A stretch of DNA of 64,000 nucleotides from Metopolophium dirhodum (GCF_019925205.1 NC_083568.1:10166393-10230392), one strand, 5' to 3'. Positions 50,684 through 61,991 are shown, counted from the first letter of the stretch. Notes: generated by a model not told the origin, from the sequence alone. Program-made: numbers and translations.

Positions 50684-52220
50684 TAATATATTACATTTTC
50701 GTTGTCCAAACAAATGTATAGGTACAGGAATTAACGGCCGGAATTAATGACCGCCGCGACCCATACACAGCCGACGACTATTGACTATGCACCGTGGAGA
50801 ATGAAGAGATGCACGAACCGATTTATACAAATAATTTATTAATAAAAATATTCGTTATTATATTATTATTGTTATTACCTATATTGTGTACAGCATAATA
50901 ATAATATATTGTCTGTATTTTATTGTAGTATGGCCAGCCCAAGCAGATATAATATTATATTGGTCGTAGGTAGATGATACGCGAGACCGTCTTGTAATGT
51001 AGGTACCTATATACGTTAATATTCAGACTGCGACCGACCGGTCAGCCGCGACGAGCGGGAGGAGAAGCCCATGAGAATACGACGACAAGAAAGTAACTCG
51101 CCGTCGTATGACAACGCGTGGCTAATTGGATCGATAAATCGTATAAACGATGTACGCACACACACAAACACACACACACACACACACACATATATATTAA
51201 TATAATAATATATAATATGGCGACGATTGCGATCTTTGGCACACAACGTCACCGCGCCTGTGAATTTTATTGTTTCGATTGCAGTTAGAAGCAACTCTGC
51301 GCGTATTAAATACTATACTGGTACAAAGTATACATATTATTATATTATATTCAATATCGTATTATATTTGTACACATACGAGTGCACGTATTATATTATA
51401 CCAAATATACTGGAATACCTATATAAAACGGTTTTTTTTTCGGTCCCCGACTCGAGCGGGAAGAGTGATGACGGACGGACGGATGAGGTAAACCAAACAA
51501 AAAATAAATAATTGAATACCGTCTTCGGACTTGATTTTTAAATAATTAATGCGCGCGCGTCATATGTGTACACCCATGTGCCTTATAATATAATATATTT
51601 TACAATATCCCATGCTCTCCTCGTTCTTTTATCTTAAAATATTACCTACCTATACGAATAAACGATTAAAACGTGTTTTCGGACGCTTTGCTAGATTATT
51701 ATTTTTACGACAAAACGATTTGTTCGGGGAAATAACTAAAAAAAAATATCCCATCCAAAGGCAAGAGTTTTCTAAAACCATGATGTGGCACCGTATCGAC
51801 ACATTTCAATAATACTGAAGTATGAATACTAGCACAGTAGCACCTTATAACTTTGCTCACAGCTGATCCCTGTGAACCATGAATATTATTAGTCGAAAAC
51901 AGTCAGTCCTAATAGCTAGTCCAGTAAACGGTACATTACCTATATATTACAGTGATCCCAAAACGGCAAAACAGATATAGACATTTTTTAACATCTAAAA
52001 TAGTGTCCTCAATTAGTTTAAAACTTATTTCTCATAGGTATACATACTGAAGACGTTCCGTTTTCGTCGAGCTGCTGCACAATATATCATAATAATATAT
52101 CACTGAACATAGTCATACGTATTTCGATGCAGTATAGTATATACCTACTTACCCATGAGATATATATATAATAATATCAATATGTATACATTTCGTATAA
52201 ATATATTATAATATAGGTAC

Positions 52221-52539
52221 GGGGGACGAGGTGGCCGAGCGGTATAACGCGACGGATTCGGCACAGCCGGTCCGAGTTCGATCCTCGACCACTGGGCGGC
52301 ATTTTTCTCCGTGCAAGTCACGGTGTCCGGAGAACAAGTGCCGCCATCCCCCCACCCCGGGGCACGGCAGAAACCTACGGGTGCCCCATTAGAAATTCTG
52401 CCAAACACAACACACACGTGTACCAACCTACCCAATATAAAACCTACCAAACCTACCCAATATAAAACCTACAGTACCCTCCCCACACCCAATGGCCTAT
52501 GTTGCCACGGGTTACTCAATAAAAAAAAAAAAAAAAAAA
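52221..52539 (+). mobile_element. tRNA-derived SINE, copy 2
   Basis: Same family as 35894-36219. A box TGGCCGAGCGG at 52232-52242, B box GTTCGATCC at 52276-52284, the same internal CCTACCCAATATAAAAC duplication and a poly(A) tail. Its own 11-bp duplication AATATAGGTAC flanks it at 52210-52220 and 52540-52550. The five or so differences from copy 1 (for example AGTGGTCT versus AGCGGTAT, CCGCGGG versus CCACGGG) imply recent, independent insertions. Confidence 0.92.
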
Positions 52540-52550
52540 AATATAGGTAC

Positions 52551-55170
52551 ACGGTAAGGATCGTATTATCATATTACGATTATTGTGATCCGCGCGCATT
52601 CCAGCAGCCGGGTAATTAGTATTTCTGCATATATTTTAACTAACGCGCGTGTACACCTACATAGGCACTTATACTCGTAAGTCGTACTTACAAACACGCG
52701 GACGATTAGCGATCGGAAAACGGGCTGGCTCGCCTATTATAATACACTGTTTACGTGTTCGACTATTGCACCAACAATAATAACAATAATATTTATTATT
52801 GTGTCCGCAGCGGCTTGCAGCTATATTGCCTATTACCCCGCACAATAAAATATACGTCCTCTGCGCGTAGGTATACGGCATCAGCGCATAATACGGTGGG
52901 AAAAACAATACAATATAATATGCCTGCCTACGTGTCGTGGCTAATTAATTGCTATTTTCCATCGTGTATATGTATACCCATATGATACGTATGTACCCAT
53001 AATATTATGTTTGCTGCCTCGGTATATTCGCGAGTCTCGGCGGCGGTGGCGTCGGAATCGTGTGTGACCGGTATGATCGTATGAGCGGAATTTCTGCTCG
53101 AAAACGTAACAAGTCCCGGCCACGTACAACAATAATAATATAATATATTATTATATGTACATATTATACAAACGTGAGATACTTGCGAACCGTATGCGCG
53201 CTCAATGCGTACGGCTAATAGGTACTAATAAGCAGCGCAAGACATACGTATAATTATTATTATTGTGCATATAATATATATATATATATATTCGTCGTTA
53301 TTATCGTGATTGTATACTGTATACAGCGTGGTAAAATATAACACAGTATAAATACCCGTATACGGAAGGATTCATTTAACGTAAGACTATACACTCTATA
53401 TTTCAGAAGAAACTAACGATTTTGAAAATATTTCTTTCATAATTTGAAGTCGTCAAAAACATTTTTGGGAAAAATTATATTTTGAAAGGTCATTTTTGGT
53501 GTAAAAGAATATTTTAAGTCCGAACTTCTACGATTTTTGAAGAGAGTTTGTCAAAATATATAGTTTTACATATTTGTTGATTGGTAGAAACTAGAAACAT
53601 GATAAATTAATACATATTTTGTTCGAATTGAAGCAACAAGGTGGGGGGCAATTGTAGGTATTTGATATGGTAAATAAGATTAATTATGATTTGTCTTGTA
53701 TTGTATTTTATTATTTCTAAATAACCTGTTGTTTTAAAAAAATAAAAAATATTTTATATAGATCATTTTACATTTACTATTTTATTTTACCATTAAAAAC
53801 GATGTTATTCCTAATACATTTTGTAAAATGAATGACATCCCCCCCCCCTCCGGAGAAAATAGTGGCCGTCCACAGCTGAGCTTCACTTGATAACGATGTA
53901 AATTATAATATAGGAGTACCTTATCTAGTTAGTATAGATATCTGTGATATAATGTCGCGTATACGGATAATTTTCCGGGCGTGATGTCCGAAGGAACTCC
54001 GACTTTTCACACTCGTCCCGTACGTCTATTATAGTGGGTATAGATGCTGCACGTTTAGGTATAATACATTAATACCCATTATAATATTATTATAATATGG
54101 TTGTGAGAATGAAAAAAACCGTTTATTGTTATCGTTCACGCACATATTATATACTTACTGCATGAAGAGATACGTAAAATATACGAGTATACGTCTTATA
54201 TATAGTGCATAGCGTGGTATACGTTGTACTTATGCGATCACGTGACCAACGACTAAACGAATATAATATGATATAATGTTATATGAATGCGTGTACACAT
54301 ATTATTATAAAAACGATTGCCCGGTCGGCCCGGCAAACGGTGACAGATGCTCGCGTACGATGATTTACAGCCTCTCCGCCGCTGACAGCAGCCCGAACGA
54401 TATTTATTGATTTTTAATAGTGCCGCTTTTTAACGCGTACACAGCCGCCACCACCACCGCTGCCTGCGACGACGACGACGAAAGAAATGTTTTTCACTTT
54501 TATATTATACTATTACACTATTATATTATATTACTATACGCGTGAGTGTATATCATCGTGTATTACGACGACGTGGTGGCAGACGCACACTGTACAAAGA
54601 GAGAAAACACATCATATATAGACCCTAAAATTATAAATTGTGTACGCTGGAGGTAGGTACATAAAATGTGTACGGTAAAGTCATCGTACAGGCCGCTGTC
54701 TCCGACTCCTCCATATTATAGCGTGTATATATGTAATAGCTTAGCTAAGACCTAGCTGCTAGGTGCTATATCATCGACATTTTTGTTCCTATACTCGTCA
54801 TGTATACGAGAATGTCCTGCAGGGTACTTGGAACACTCGAATATATCGGTGATATTATTATTATTGATCATCACGCACGAATATAAAATTATTGGCCAGC
54901 GAAGTGGACTACAGCAGGAAGTAGGTGTCCGTGTCATATTATAATTGGCACACTAATATTACATAATATAGGTAATATACTAATATATTATTAATTTATT
55001 GTATTTTTATAGTCGGCTGATATAGGAACAGTCAAATGGGTCTGTAAAACTCGCGGGGTACTCGTCGAGATGGCACGAAGACATCGTAGCCTGCACCACC
55101 GTCGGTTTGATTCAACAATAATCATTAAAATATTGAGGTAAGACACTGCAGTCAGAATATTATATTATTA
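52551..55170. other. AT-rich DNA with a repeat block, no gene recognised
   Basis: 53350-53670 resembles a dispersed repeat, with AAGGATTCATTTAACGTAAG, several 'TTTTGAA' blocks and a GGTGGGGGGCAATTG end. A CCCCCCCCCTCCGGAG block lies near 53841. 54440-54485 has CCACCACC and GACGACGACG runs. No exon was supported. Confidence 0.5.
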
Positions 55171-55340
55171 CTAGCTGAATTACACGTCGTTGCCGGGTTT
55201 AAGTATAAAAAATGTCTACAGCCCAACTTTAACCGGACGGCCGCAGACCAAGACAGACGATTAATTTTAATAGGTATATAATACAAAATAATAATGTATG
55301 ACAACAATCTTATTACAAAATTACCCAACTATAACTAAAG

Positions 55341-56228
55341 CTACTTCATTAGTAGTTGCAGCATTGTAACAGCCTTTGTGTCCATTAGCAGGTTTTCTAT
55401 CAGCGTGAATAACCACCTGAAAATTAGTATTATTTTGACTTGGTTCATAGTGCCAATGTTATTTTTATAATCAATTGTGGGATTATATGCTAGACCAGAT
55501 AATTTCTTAATTTTCCATTTGCGTAAATTAATTTTAGTCGGAAACCCTAAAGTTTCTTGGTGTTTGATTGCTTTGTACTTTGTTATAGTTTTCTTAACTT
55601 GGTTGATTCGAGTTTTATCTGTATATCTAGCACGGCGACGCATCTTACTTTTTTTATTAATTTTATTTTTCTTACTATTTTCTGTGACACTAACATTATT
55701 AAAAATAGATAAATCGCCCTCTGAAGTAGTAATTAAATTTACTGCAACATTATGAATATTAGGAATAGATAAATAAACATCAAAATGACCACTATTAAAA
55801 TTTCCAGTTTGACGCAATCTTTTTACTGGGAATGTATCTACACCAAATTTAGCATAAAGATTATTATTATAATAAATTTGAAATAAAAATGGGAAAATAT
55901 TTCCAGTTGCAACCAATTCGCAATAACCACCGTAGACAGTAGGATTGACCATTTCACGAACATAAGCCTCAGCAGTGGAAAAGTTGTCACCATTTCAATT
56001 GTAAGACATAGTAATAAAGTTATTCCAATTATCAGACACATACGAAACAATCGTATTTCGGATCTCCTGACATCTTACTTGAGTGTTAAACAAATGAAAT
56101 GATATTGAACGGAAAAGGCAGGCACCATCACCGATAATTGGTACAACTATTTGAGGTGTCAACATTCTATTGACAAAAATGTCTTCAATCGATGACATTT
56201 TTAAAAAAATGTATTCAATCGATGACAT
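55341..56228 (-). pseudogene. OTU-domain cysteine protease, Helentron-associated, one in-frame TGA
   Basis: OTU proteases are deubiquitinase-type cysteine peptidases. From the ATG at 56228 the frame gives about 295 codons. IIGDGACLFRSISFH holds the Asp-Gly-x-Cys motif (Asp34, nucleophile Cys37). YGGYCELVA and SGHFDVYL (His about 148) match the later OTU blocks, so all three catalytic positions are retained. A single in-frame TGA at 55995-55997 (codon 78) splits the domain; both sides are open and in the same frame. After the OTU domain comes a lysine/arginine-rich tail (about residues 190-250), perhaps nucleic-acid binding or leading into a lost Rep/helicase. The upstream ATG region is duplicated by a 30-bp tandem repeat. 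Nonsense mutation, selenocysteine or assembly error cannot be told apart here; mutation is likeliest. Confidence 0.8.
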
Positions 56229-56244
56229 TTTTAAAAAAATGTAT
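56185..56244. repeat. 30-bp perfect tandem duplication at the OTU gene start
   Basis: Two identical 30-bp units (TCAATCGATGACATTTTTAA...) at 56185-56214 and 56215-56244. On the minus strand each supplies an ATG, so the protein begins with two similar peptides (MSSIEYIFLK, MSSIEDIFVN). The period is a multiple of three. Confidence 0.9.
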
Positions 56245-56385
56245 TCAAACAATTAAATTGAATAAATATAATATTTTAAATAATTTTCCAACGTGTTCCG
56301 GGTAATCTTTATACTTAAAATGTGATCTACCTACATATAATGTACAGCTAGAGGCTCACGGCTTATTTTTCACTAAAAATATATT

Positions 56386-56615
56386 ACGTATTATAATAAT
56401 AGATATATTGGTCAATATTTTACGTCATAAGTTTAGCGGTTGCAGCCGTGCTATATATTACTAAAACGCATACAATGTATGATGAATAATGTAATAAAAA
56501 TATATAACGTATTGTAATAATAGGTATATTTGTGTTTTAATATTTTACGTCATATATTTAGCGGTTGAAGCCGTGTTATAATACGTATTAGTAAAATACA
56601 TATAATGTGTATCAG
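56386..56615. repeat. Diverged two-copy tandem repeat, period about 121 bp
   Basis: ACGTATTATAATAATAG ... ATATTTTACGTCATAAGTTTA then GCGGTTGCAGCCGTG recurs from 56507 as ACGTATTGTAATAATAG ... ATATTTTACGTCATATATTTA then GCGGTTGAAGCCGTG. It lies between the Helentron remnant and the Harbinger element; origin unknown. Confidence 0.8.
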
Positions 56616-56762
56616 AACGTATCAGTAGAGCAGTGAGCCTCGGACTCGTGAGTAAGTCGGTAGACAAATTAACTGTCGTAAAGACTGTGAATAGTGTATA
56701 TGGTGTAAATGATATAGGAAACGCCGCGACGGCATGGTGGATCGTAACACGTTTATCGCATA

Positions 56763-56794
56763 AAGGTACGGCCCCACTGAACGCGATTTGCGAT
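56763..56794 (+). repeat. Harbinger left terminal inverted repeat
   Basis: 32 bp, exact reverse complement of 61324-61355; followed by TTTTGCG subterminal repeats. Confidence 0.95.
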
Positions 56795-56970
56795 TTTGCG
56801 TTTTGCGATTGCGTTTTGCGTTTTTACGATTTTATCAAAACTATAGAATAACTATGACATGGCCACACTGTCAGCGTTTCGCGTTTTGCGTTTTACGATA
56901 TATCGCTTTTAACGCAAATAAATCAAAATAGTTTGTTTTCATGCGATTAATCGCTCTTGAAAAGCCCACG

Positions 56971-57117
56971 ATGTCGGTTGATCCAGAAAAATTAGCTGCA
57001 GCAGTTTTTTTAAAAGAACCAATCTGGAACCCTCGCCATGCTGGTCATAGAAGTAGGACCATTATTCAACAGTGTTGGTCTGATTTAAGCAAAGAGATGA
57101 TTGTAGATGATAAGTAG
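56971..57117 (+). pseudogene. Harbinger MADF/Myb-like partner protein, first exon only
   Basis: The second protein of Harbinger elements binds DNA and helps transposase nuclear import and target recognition. The ATG at 56971 opens 48 codons: MSVDPEKLAAAVFLKEPIWN, then HRSRTIIQQCWSDLSKEM. Spacing of the L..AV...P.W and the second tryptophan matches the first half of a MADF domain. An in-frame ATG also lies at 56941. The frame stops at TAG 57115, but AA|GTAGGT at 57113/57114 is a plausible 5' splice site. No plus-strand continuation with the rest of the domain (KWK.L.. block) was found between here and the transposase, so the gene is probably truncated by internal deletion. Confidence 0.65.
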
Positions 57118-58069
57118 GTACAATGCAGGTTATATTACAAAAATAAATACAAAATTTATCCAAGTTCACTTTATTTTAATATTTCACATATTACGTATAT
57201 TGGCATATAGCTTTATTTATTAAACACTTAAAAGTAAGTATAAGTTATATAAACTTATAAGGAATAAATAATTAAATAATATTATAATTTATAAGCAATA
57301 TTGCAAACTTTATAAAAAGTATAGGTACATCGTACATCAGTCATTAGGTACCTATTGGTATTACAATATAATATTATTCTGATACTTATAGCTTATTGAA
57401 CATATACAACCGTCAACCATATACATTGATTATAAATAAAAATTATTAAAAATTATTATTAATCAATAAAATGTATACATTAGTACGTATAAACTTACTA
57501 TAAATTATAAATTATACTATAATCAATTACACAGTACACTAGTTAAAATAGTTAAGAATAGGTTGATAGGTACTCGATAGAATATTATAGATAGCCGATT
57601 GGGAAATTACATTTGAATCAATTGAATAAGCTTACCATATGTAATTATTCTATTTTTAATAATAAAGTCGAAGTCTAATATACGAGCAGTTACTTATAAA
57701 TTATAATGTACACAAATACAAAATATAAATAATCCAGACCTACGGTTTAAATGAAAATAATGATTATTCCAGTTTATTTTTGGTTTTAAAATAGTAACAC
57801 GATTTGATTGAAATTTAAAATTGACGAACAATTACATCGTTGCAGTATATTTCACTATAGGTAAATAAGTTTAATAACGAAATAAAGTAAAAAAAAAAAA
57901 ATGATCAAATATAATAATACCTAGGTAGGTCCCTATCCTATAGGTATTAAACGTTTTAAAATTTAAAAAATAAATTGATACCTGTGACAAAAGTCAAATA
58001 AATATTTTAAAAATGTAATACCTATCTATATCTATATGATATTATCAAAGTTACATTATCTACCTACTG

Positions 58070-61000
58070 TTAAATATAGTCCATTTGCCAAGGAACTGAA
58101 CCATACTCACTAATAAAATAGTTGGCGAATATTTCTCTAGTGTCTCTGGCATCTGTACTAAATCTATTATTTCTTCTGCCGTCAGAGATATTAGCAACTT
58201 TTTCTTCAGATAAATTTTGAATAATATTTTGTATTGGTTGTTTATTATGCGTTAATACTACATTGTGCAATATGCATACTGCTTTTGTAATTATAATAGC
58301 ATTTTCAATATTAGTTTCGATGGCTTTATTTAATATTCTCCACTTCGAGGATAGAATACCAAAAGTATTTTCAACTGTGCGCCTTGCCCGAGAAAGTCTG
58401 TAATTAAATACTTTTTTTTTATTATTATTTATGAGTTGTTTGCCAGGATATGGTCGTAATATATTAACTAATAATGGAAATGCTTCATCGCCTATGAATG
58501 TGTATGGTACTTTGATGTTGGTATTTGGAAGTTCTGCATTATTAGGAATATTCAGTTTTTTATTTTGAAGTTTTTTGAAAAATTCTGAATTTTTTAAAAC
58601 TCCGCCGTCGCTTTCCCTGCCATACGCACCAATGTCAACCATCACAAATTTGTAATTTGCATCAGAAACAGCAAGTAGATGTATAGAAAAAAAATGCTTG
58701 TAATTGTAGTACATTGAACCCGAATTTTGTGGCTGATTAATCCTTATATGTTTTCCATCGATGCTTCCAAGGCAATTCGGAAAATTCCAATTTTTATAAA
58801 AATTTTTGGAATTTGATTTCCACATATCAACTGTAGGTTCCGGCAAATAAGTAGGGAATAATTTATCCCAAATAGCACTACATGTCTCTACTACAATTTT
58901 TGAAATAGTAGTTTTTCCCATTCTAAAAGTGAAAGCTAAGCTTCTAAAACTACAACCAGTAGCCAAAAATCTAAAACATACATTTAAAGGTTAATAGGTT
59001 TTGAACTTAAACTAGTTGAACTGATATTATTGCAATTGAAATAATTTGTTTTACAATTAGACATAAGTAGTAACGTAGTTTAAATTTATGACATGTAGTT
59101 ACACAAAAAAACAAATAAAAACTGATTATGCGTAAATATTCACGTTTTTCCTTTATTTTTTTATTTTGTTTTCCCCGACTCTTTTGAAGACTATTGAACA
59201 TTTTCAATGTTTATATTATGATGAATAAAATAACTTATTTACCTATTACAATCTATAGCTATAAAAGTTGAAAATTGTATAAATGTTAACTACAAAATCC
59301 TTTTTTAATTTTAAATTTGATAAATTTTGTCAAAATTTGAACTTAAAATACTTATAAAAACTATGACTATGTGTGTTTTATTATTTTTCAACTGGTATTT
59401 TTATAATATCAGGAGCCTTGTATTAAATTTTCACGCTTATTGACCAAACAAATAAAATGTTATTGACATTTACAGAAAAAAGCTAAAAAAAAATTTTAAT
59501 TTAAAATGTCTGCATACAGCTCAAACGAGTCAAAATATTTTGAAAATGTTATCAAGTATAGTAATTGATAAAATAAACATATGGTATAAATTGCAAGTAT
59601 CTACAGTTAATAGTTTTTGAAGTATAACCAAATAAGAAAACACTATTTAAAAAATCGAGTGAATATCCAGAATATCCAATGTTGTAAAACTTTGAACTCC
59701 ACACGATCATAAAAATATAATTTGACTTTCAGGTAAAAATTTTATTTTGATAAAGGTAAACAAACTTATAATGAGGATTCTTTTATTAAATTTTCAAATT
59801 TTATATTTAAAAAAAAGACAGTTATGAATTTCTAACTCAAAATAATTTGAGTGTGATTTTTACGTAGGTATTTTGTCAAAATTCGAACTTTAAATACTAA
59901 TAAAAAAAAATTGTGAATTTATTTTTAATATTTTTCATCTTCCATTGTAGGTATATAATAGGTATACAATATATTATGAACCTTTATTAAATTGTCAAGA
60001 TTTTTAACACAACGAATGGCATTTTATTGAAATATATAGAAAAAAAAAATAAAAAAATCGGAAACTTAAAATTTACATAATCAGCTAAAACAAATCAATA
60101 CCGATTTTACGTAAAAAATCATGTTTTTCCTAATTTTTTTTTGTTTTTTACGTCGCTTTTGAAAACTACTGTGAATTTCCAAGCGTTATTTCGATTACTT
60201 ATTTGGTACACTGCAGACACATATAAAAAAATAAAAAAACACACATCATCGCTTCGTTCAGAATCTAAATTTAAAATTTGATTTATTTTTTTTGGAAAAA
60301 TTCAAAATACCAGTAGCCTATTAATTTTGTGAATCTGATTATAAGTACAATGTTGATAGATATATCGATATTGATGTAATTTTTATTAAATTTACCCAGG
60401 TTTTAAAACCGATATTAGGTACCGATTTTGAAAACTGGTTAAAATTTAAAACCGTTAAAAACCGATATCAAAACTGAAAACGAAATTGGAAAAAATATTT
60501 TCGGTTTTCAGCCCTGAATTTACCAATAATTATAATTGATTTTTAAACCGATTTCATGCCCTGCAGATTTTTAAAGAATTACATATATTTTTAAATAAAA
60601 TATTTGTGACTGACTATATGCATTATAGCCATTATTTACCTATTTTCTATGTATAATTTTAGACAGTACATTAGTAATTTTAAAAACTAAATAAATATTT
60701 CTATTAGGTATATTGTTATTACATTTGTAATCAACTGTCATAATTTAATTATGTTTATATTTTTTTTTATGTGGCCTCCATTTAATATTAATTTACTTAT
60801 TATTTTAATATATGACCAAGTTGGTTTTGAACATGTTTTGATACTTGTTTTAATTATTTAGAATTATAAGTAAAAAAAATGTAGGTTTTAATTTGATATT
60901 TACTTACCTCAGAGTAACTAAAAGCCTCTCTTCTGATGATATAGGCTTTCGGAAATTTGTTTCTGATTTTTGTATAGTATCTTTAATAGCATCAAGTACT

Positions 61001-61239
61001 ATGTTGAAAGTTTCTTCATCCATACGGCAGTACTCAAAAAACTTGTCTGGATGCTTTTTTAGTTTAGAAAAAAGAGTATGATATTCACCTTCTTTTTCTC
61101 TATTTGTATTTAATTCATGTACCCATAAACGTTCTTTAAACATTTCAACTTTTGCTTCTATTGAAGCAGAACTTTCGGATAAAAGTATTTTACGCACGCG
61201 GTTTGAATTGAACGAAGTCATCTTGGCGATTAAAACCAT
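58070..61239 (-). CDS. Harbinger transposase (HARBI1-like DDE endonuclease), two exons
   Basis: Exon 1 is 61239-60908 and ends AG|GTAAGT; exon 2 is 58970-58070 after TTTTTAG. The join restores an arginine codon and the family motif LLVTLRFLATG, so the junction is secure. The spliced product is 410 codons without stops. N-terminal residues 1-110 are helical (EEKLWVHELN-type region, FEYCRMDEETFNIVL), followed by an HTH-like stretch (GKTTISKIV, about 128-140). The DDE nuclease follows: Asp182 in CLGSIDGKHI, Asp232 in GRESDGGVL, Glu311 in RRTVENTFGIL, all present. FIGDEAFPL and NYRLSRARR are family blocks. The nearest ATG is at 61239; a second in-frame ATG (MTSFNSNRVRK) is an alternative. Full catalytic set and clean splice sites suggest a recent, possibly active copy. 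Confidence 0.93.
59240..60290 (-). repeat. Dispersed AT-rich repeat inside the transposase intron
   Basis: Contains ATATCAGGAGCCTTGTATTA (reverse complement of the 35.28-kb copy) and ends CATCGCTTCGTTCAGAATC, as in the 41.8-kb copy. The GTTTTTCCT...GAAAACTACTGTGAATTTC block near 60120 resembles one near 59143, so two copies may be present. Inserted in the 1.94-kb intron, which would otherwise be unusually long. Confidence 0.5.
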
Positions 61240-61323
61240 TCGCCACAAAACAATAAAAACGCGGGACTGGCCCCACCAAAATCGTAAAAATCGCTGGAAA
61301 ATATCGCTCGCATAATCGCTTGC

Positions 61324-61355
61324 ATCGCAAATCGCGTTCAGTGGGGCCGTACCTT
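61324..61355 (-). repeat. Harbinger right terminal inverted repeat
   Basis: 32 bp, exact reverse complement of 56763-56794; preceded by AATCG-rich subterminal repeats. Confidence 0.95.
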
Positions 61356-61357
61356 TA

Positions 61358-61990
61358 GAAATGTATTCTTATTTTTCGATAATGCAATATTTGTTTAATT
61401 TGTAGTCGATGTTTTCCATACAACTCATAAAATATAGCCTCGGAACAATACATATCTACACGCCGATAAAATACACACAAAAAAAGGCCAGAGTCCAGGT
61501 AGATGGAAACCCTCGGGCCGCCGTGACGTGCCTTACATTATTTCCTGTTATCGATCGACTACTATTGTTATTATTATATCAATATAGATATACAAATTAC
61601 ATGTAAAAAATTATTTTTACCGATTTCAACCCTTTAAAATCAAAATTTTGATAAATCCTTTCTTAGTGCCAGATGAAATTATTACAAAAATCTATCCTCG
61701 AAATTTCAAGTCGATAACTCAAATAGGTTCGGCTCTGCGTTGATTATTGGTAAAGTACACTTTCCTTTATATAAAGAGAGATATGCATATTGTTGATTGA
61801 ATAATGATATTATTAATTTATCTATATTTGTGTTAAAGTGACTAGTATTTTTCGTTCAGTGTAGAGTATGTAGTAAACATTTTGCAAAGAATAAATACAT
61901 CTTTAGCAATAGTACAAAAACTGTGCATCCAAAAGCTGTTATTTATTATCTTTTTTATAGTTTATGTTTGTTTGAAGTAATTTTTTTATA
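61358..61990. other. AT-rich DNA, possible upstream exon(s)
   Basis: A short frame near 61861-61935 reads CRVCSKHFAKNKYIF and later KTVHP, faintly like a zinc finger, but it has no clear splice donor linking it to the exon at 61992. Otherwise nothing recognised. Confidence 0.35.
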
Positions 61991-61991
61991 G

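Larger units (their letters stand above)
45718..52209. other. AT-rich DNA with CpG/polypyrimidine islands, no gene recognised
   Basis: A pyrimidine- and CpG-rich stretch at 46060-46150 and a GC-rich one at 46290-46560 generate proline/arginine-rich frames on both strands without motifs. AAT tracts lie near 47078-47097 and 50627-50680, and a (CA)n tract near 51153-51190. The structures at 47753 and 48019 are listed separately. Confidence 0.5.
55171..56260 (-). mobile_element. Helentron 3' part carrying an OTU protease gene
   Basis: On the minus strand the element ends ACCCGGCAACGACGTGTAAT then TCAGCTAG at 55171, with T as the next base, as in the Helentron-like element at 43443-43737. The OTU gene lies directly upstream of this end. 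OTU cysteine-protease domains are known cargo or fusion domains of animal Helentrons. The Rep/helicase region and 5' end were not found. The right boundary here is only the start of the OTU gene. Confidence 0.65.
56763..61355. mobile_element. PIF/Harbinger transposon, structurally complete
   Basis: Ends are perfect 32-bp inverted repeats beginning AAGGTACGGCCCCACTGAAC (56763-56794 and 61324-61355). They are flanked by TA on each side; a 3-bp TWA duplication (TAA left, TTA right) is also possible but not identical. Subterminal TTTTGCG / ACGATTTT words recur at both ends. Length 4593 bp. It carries the transposase on the minus strand (two exons, 61239-58070) and a MADF-like gene start on the plus strand (56971), the two divergent-function genes usual for the superfamily. 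A large intron in the transposase contains other repeats. It may still be transposase-competent, but the partner gene looks truncated. Confidence 0.95.

Noticed and set aside
50499..50747. Frame with a poly-asparagine run
   Set aside because: Artefact of the AAT microsatellite.
55477..55755. 92-codon plus-strand hydrophobic frame
   Set aside because: Antisense shadow of the OTU gene's lysine-rich tail.
58964..58966. Translation start of the transposase at 58966
   Set aside because: The codon is TTG, and an exact splice junction upstream joins this exon to exon 1 at 60908.
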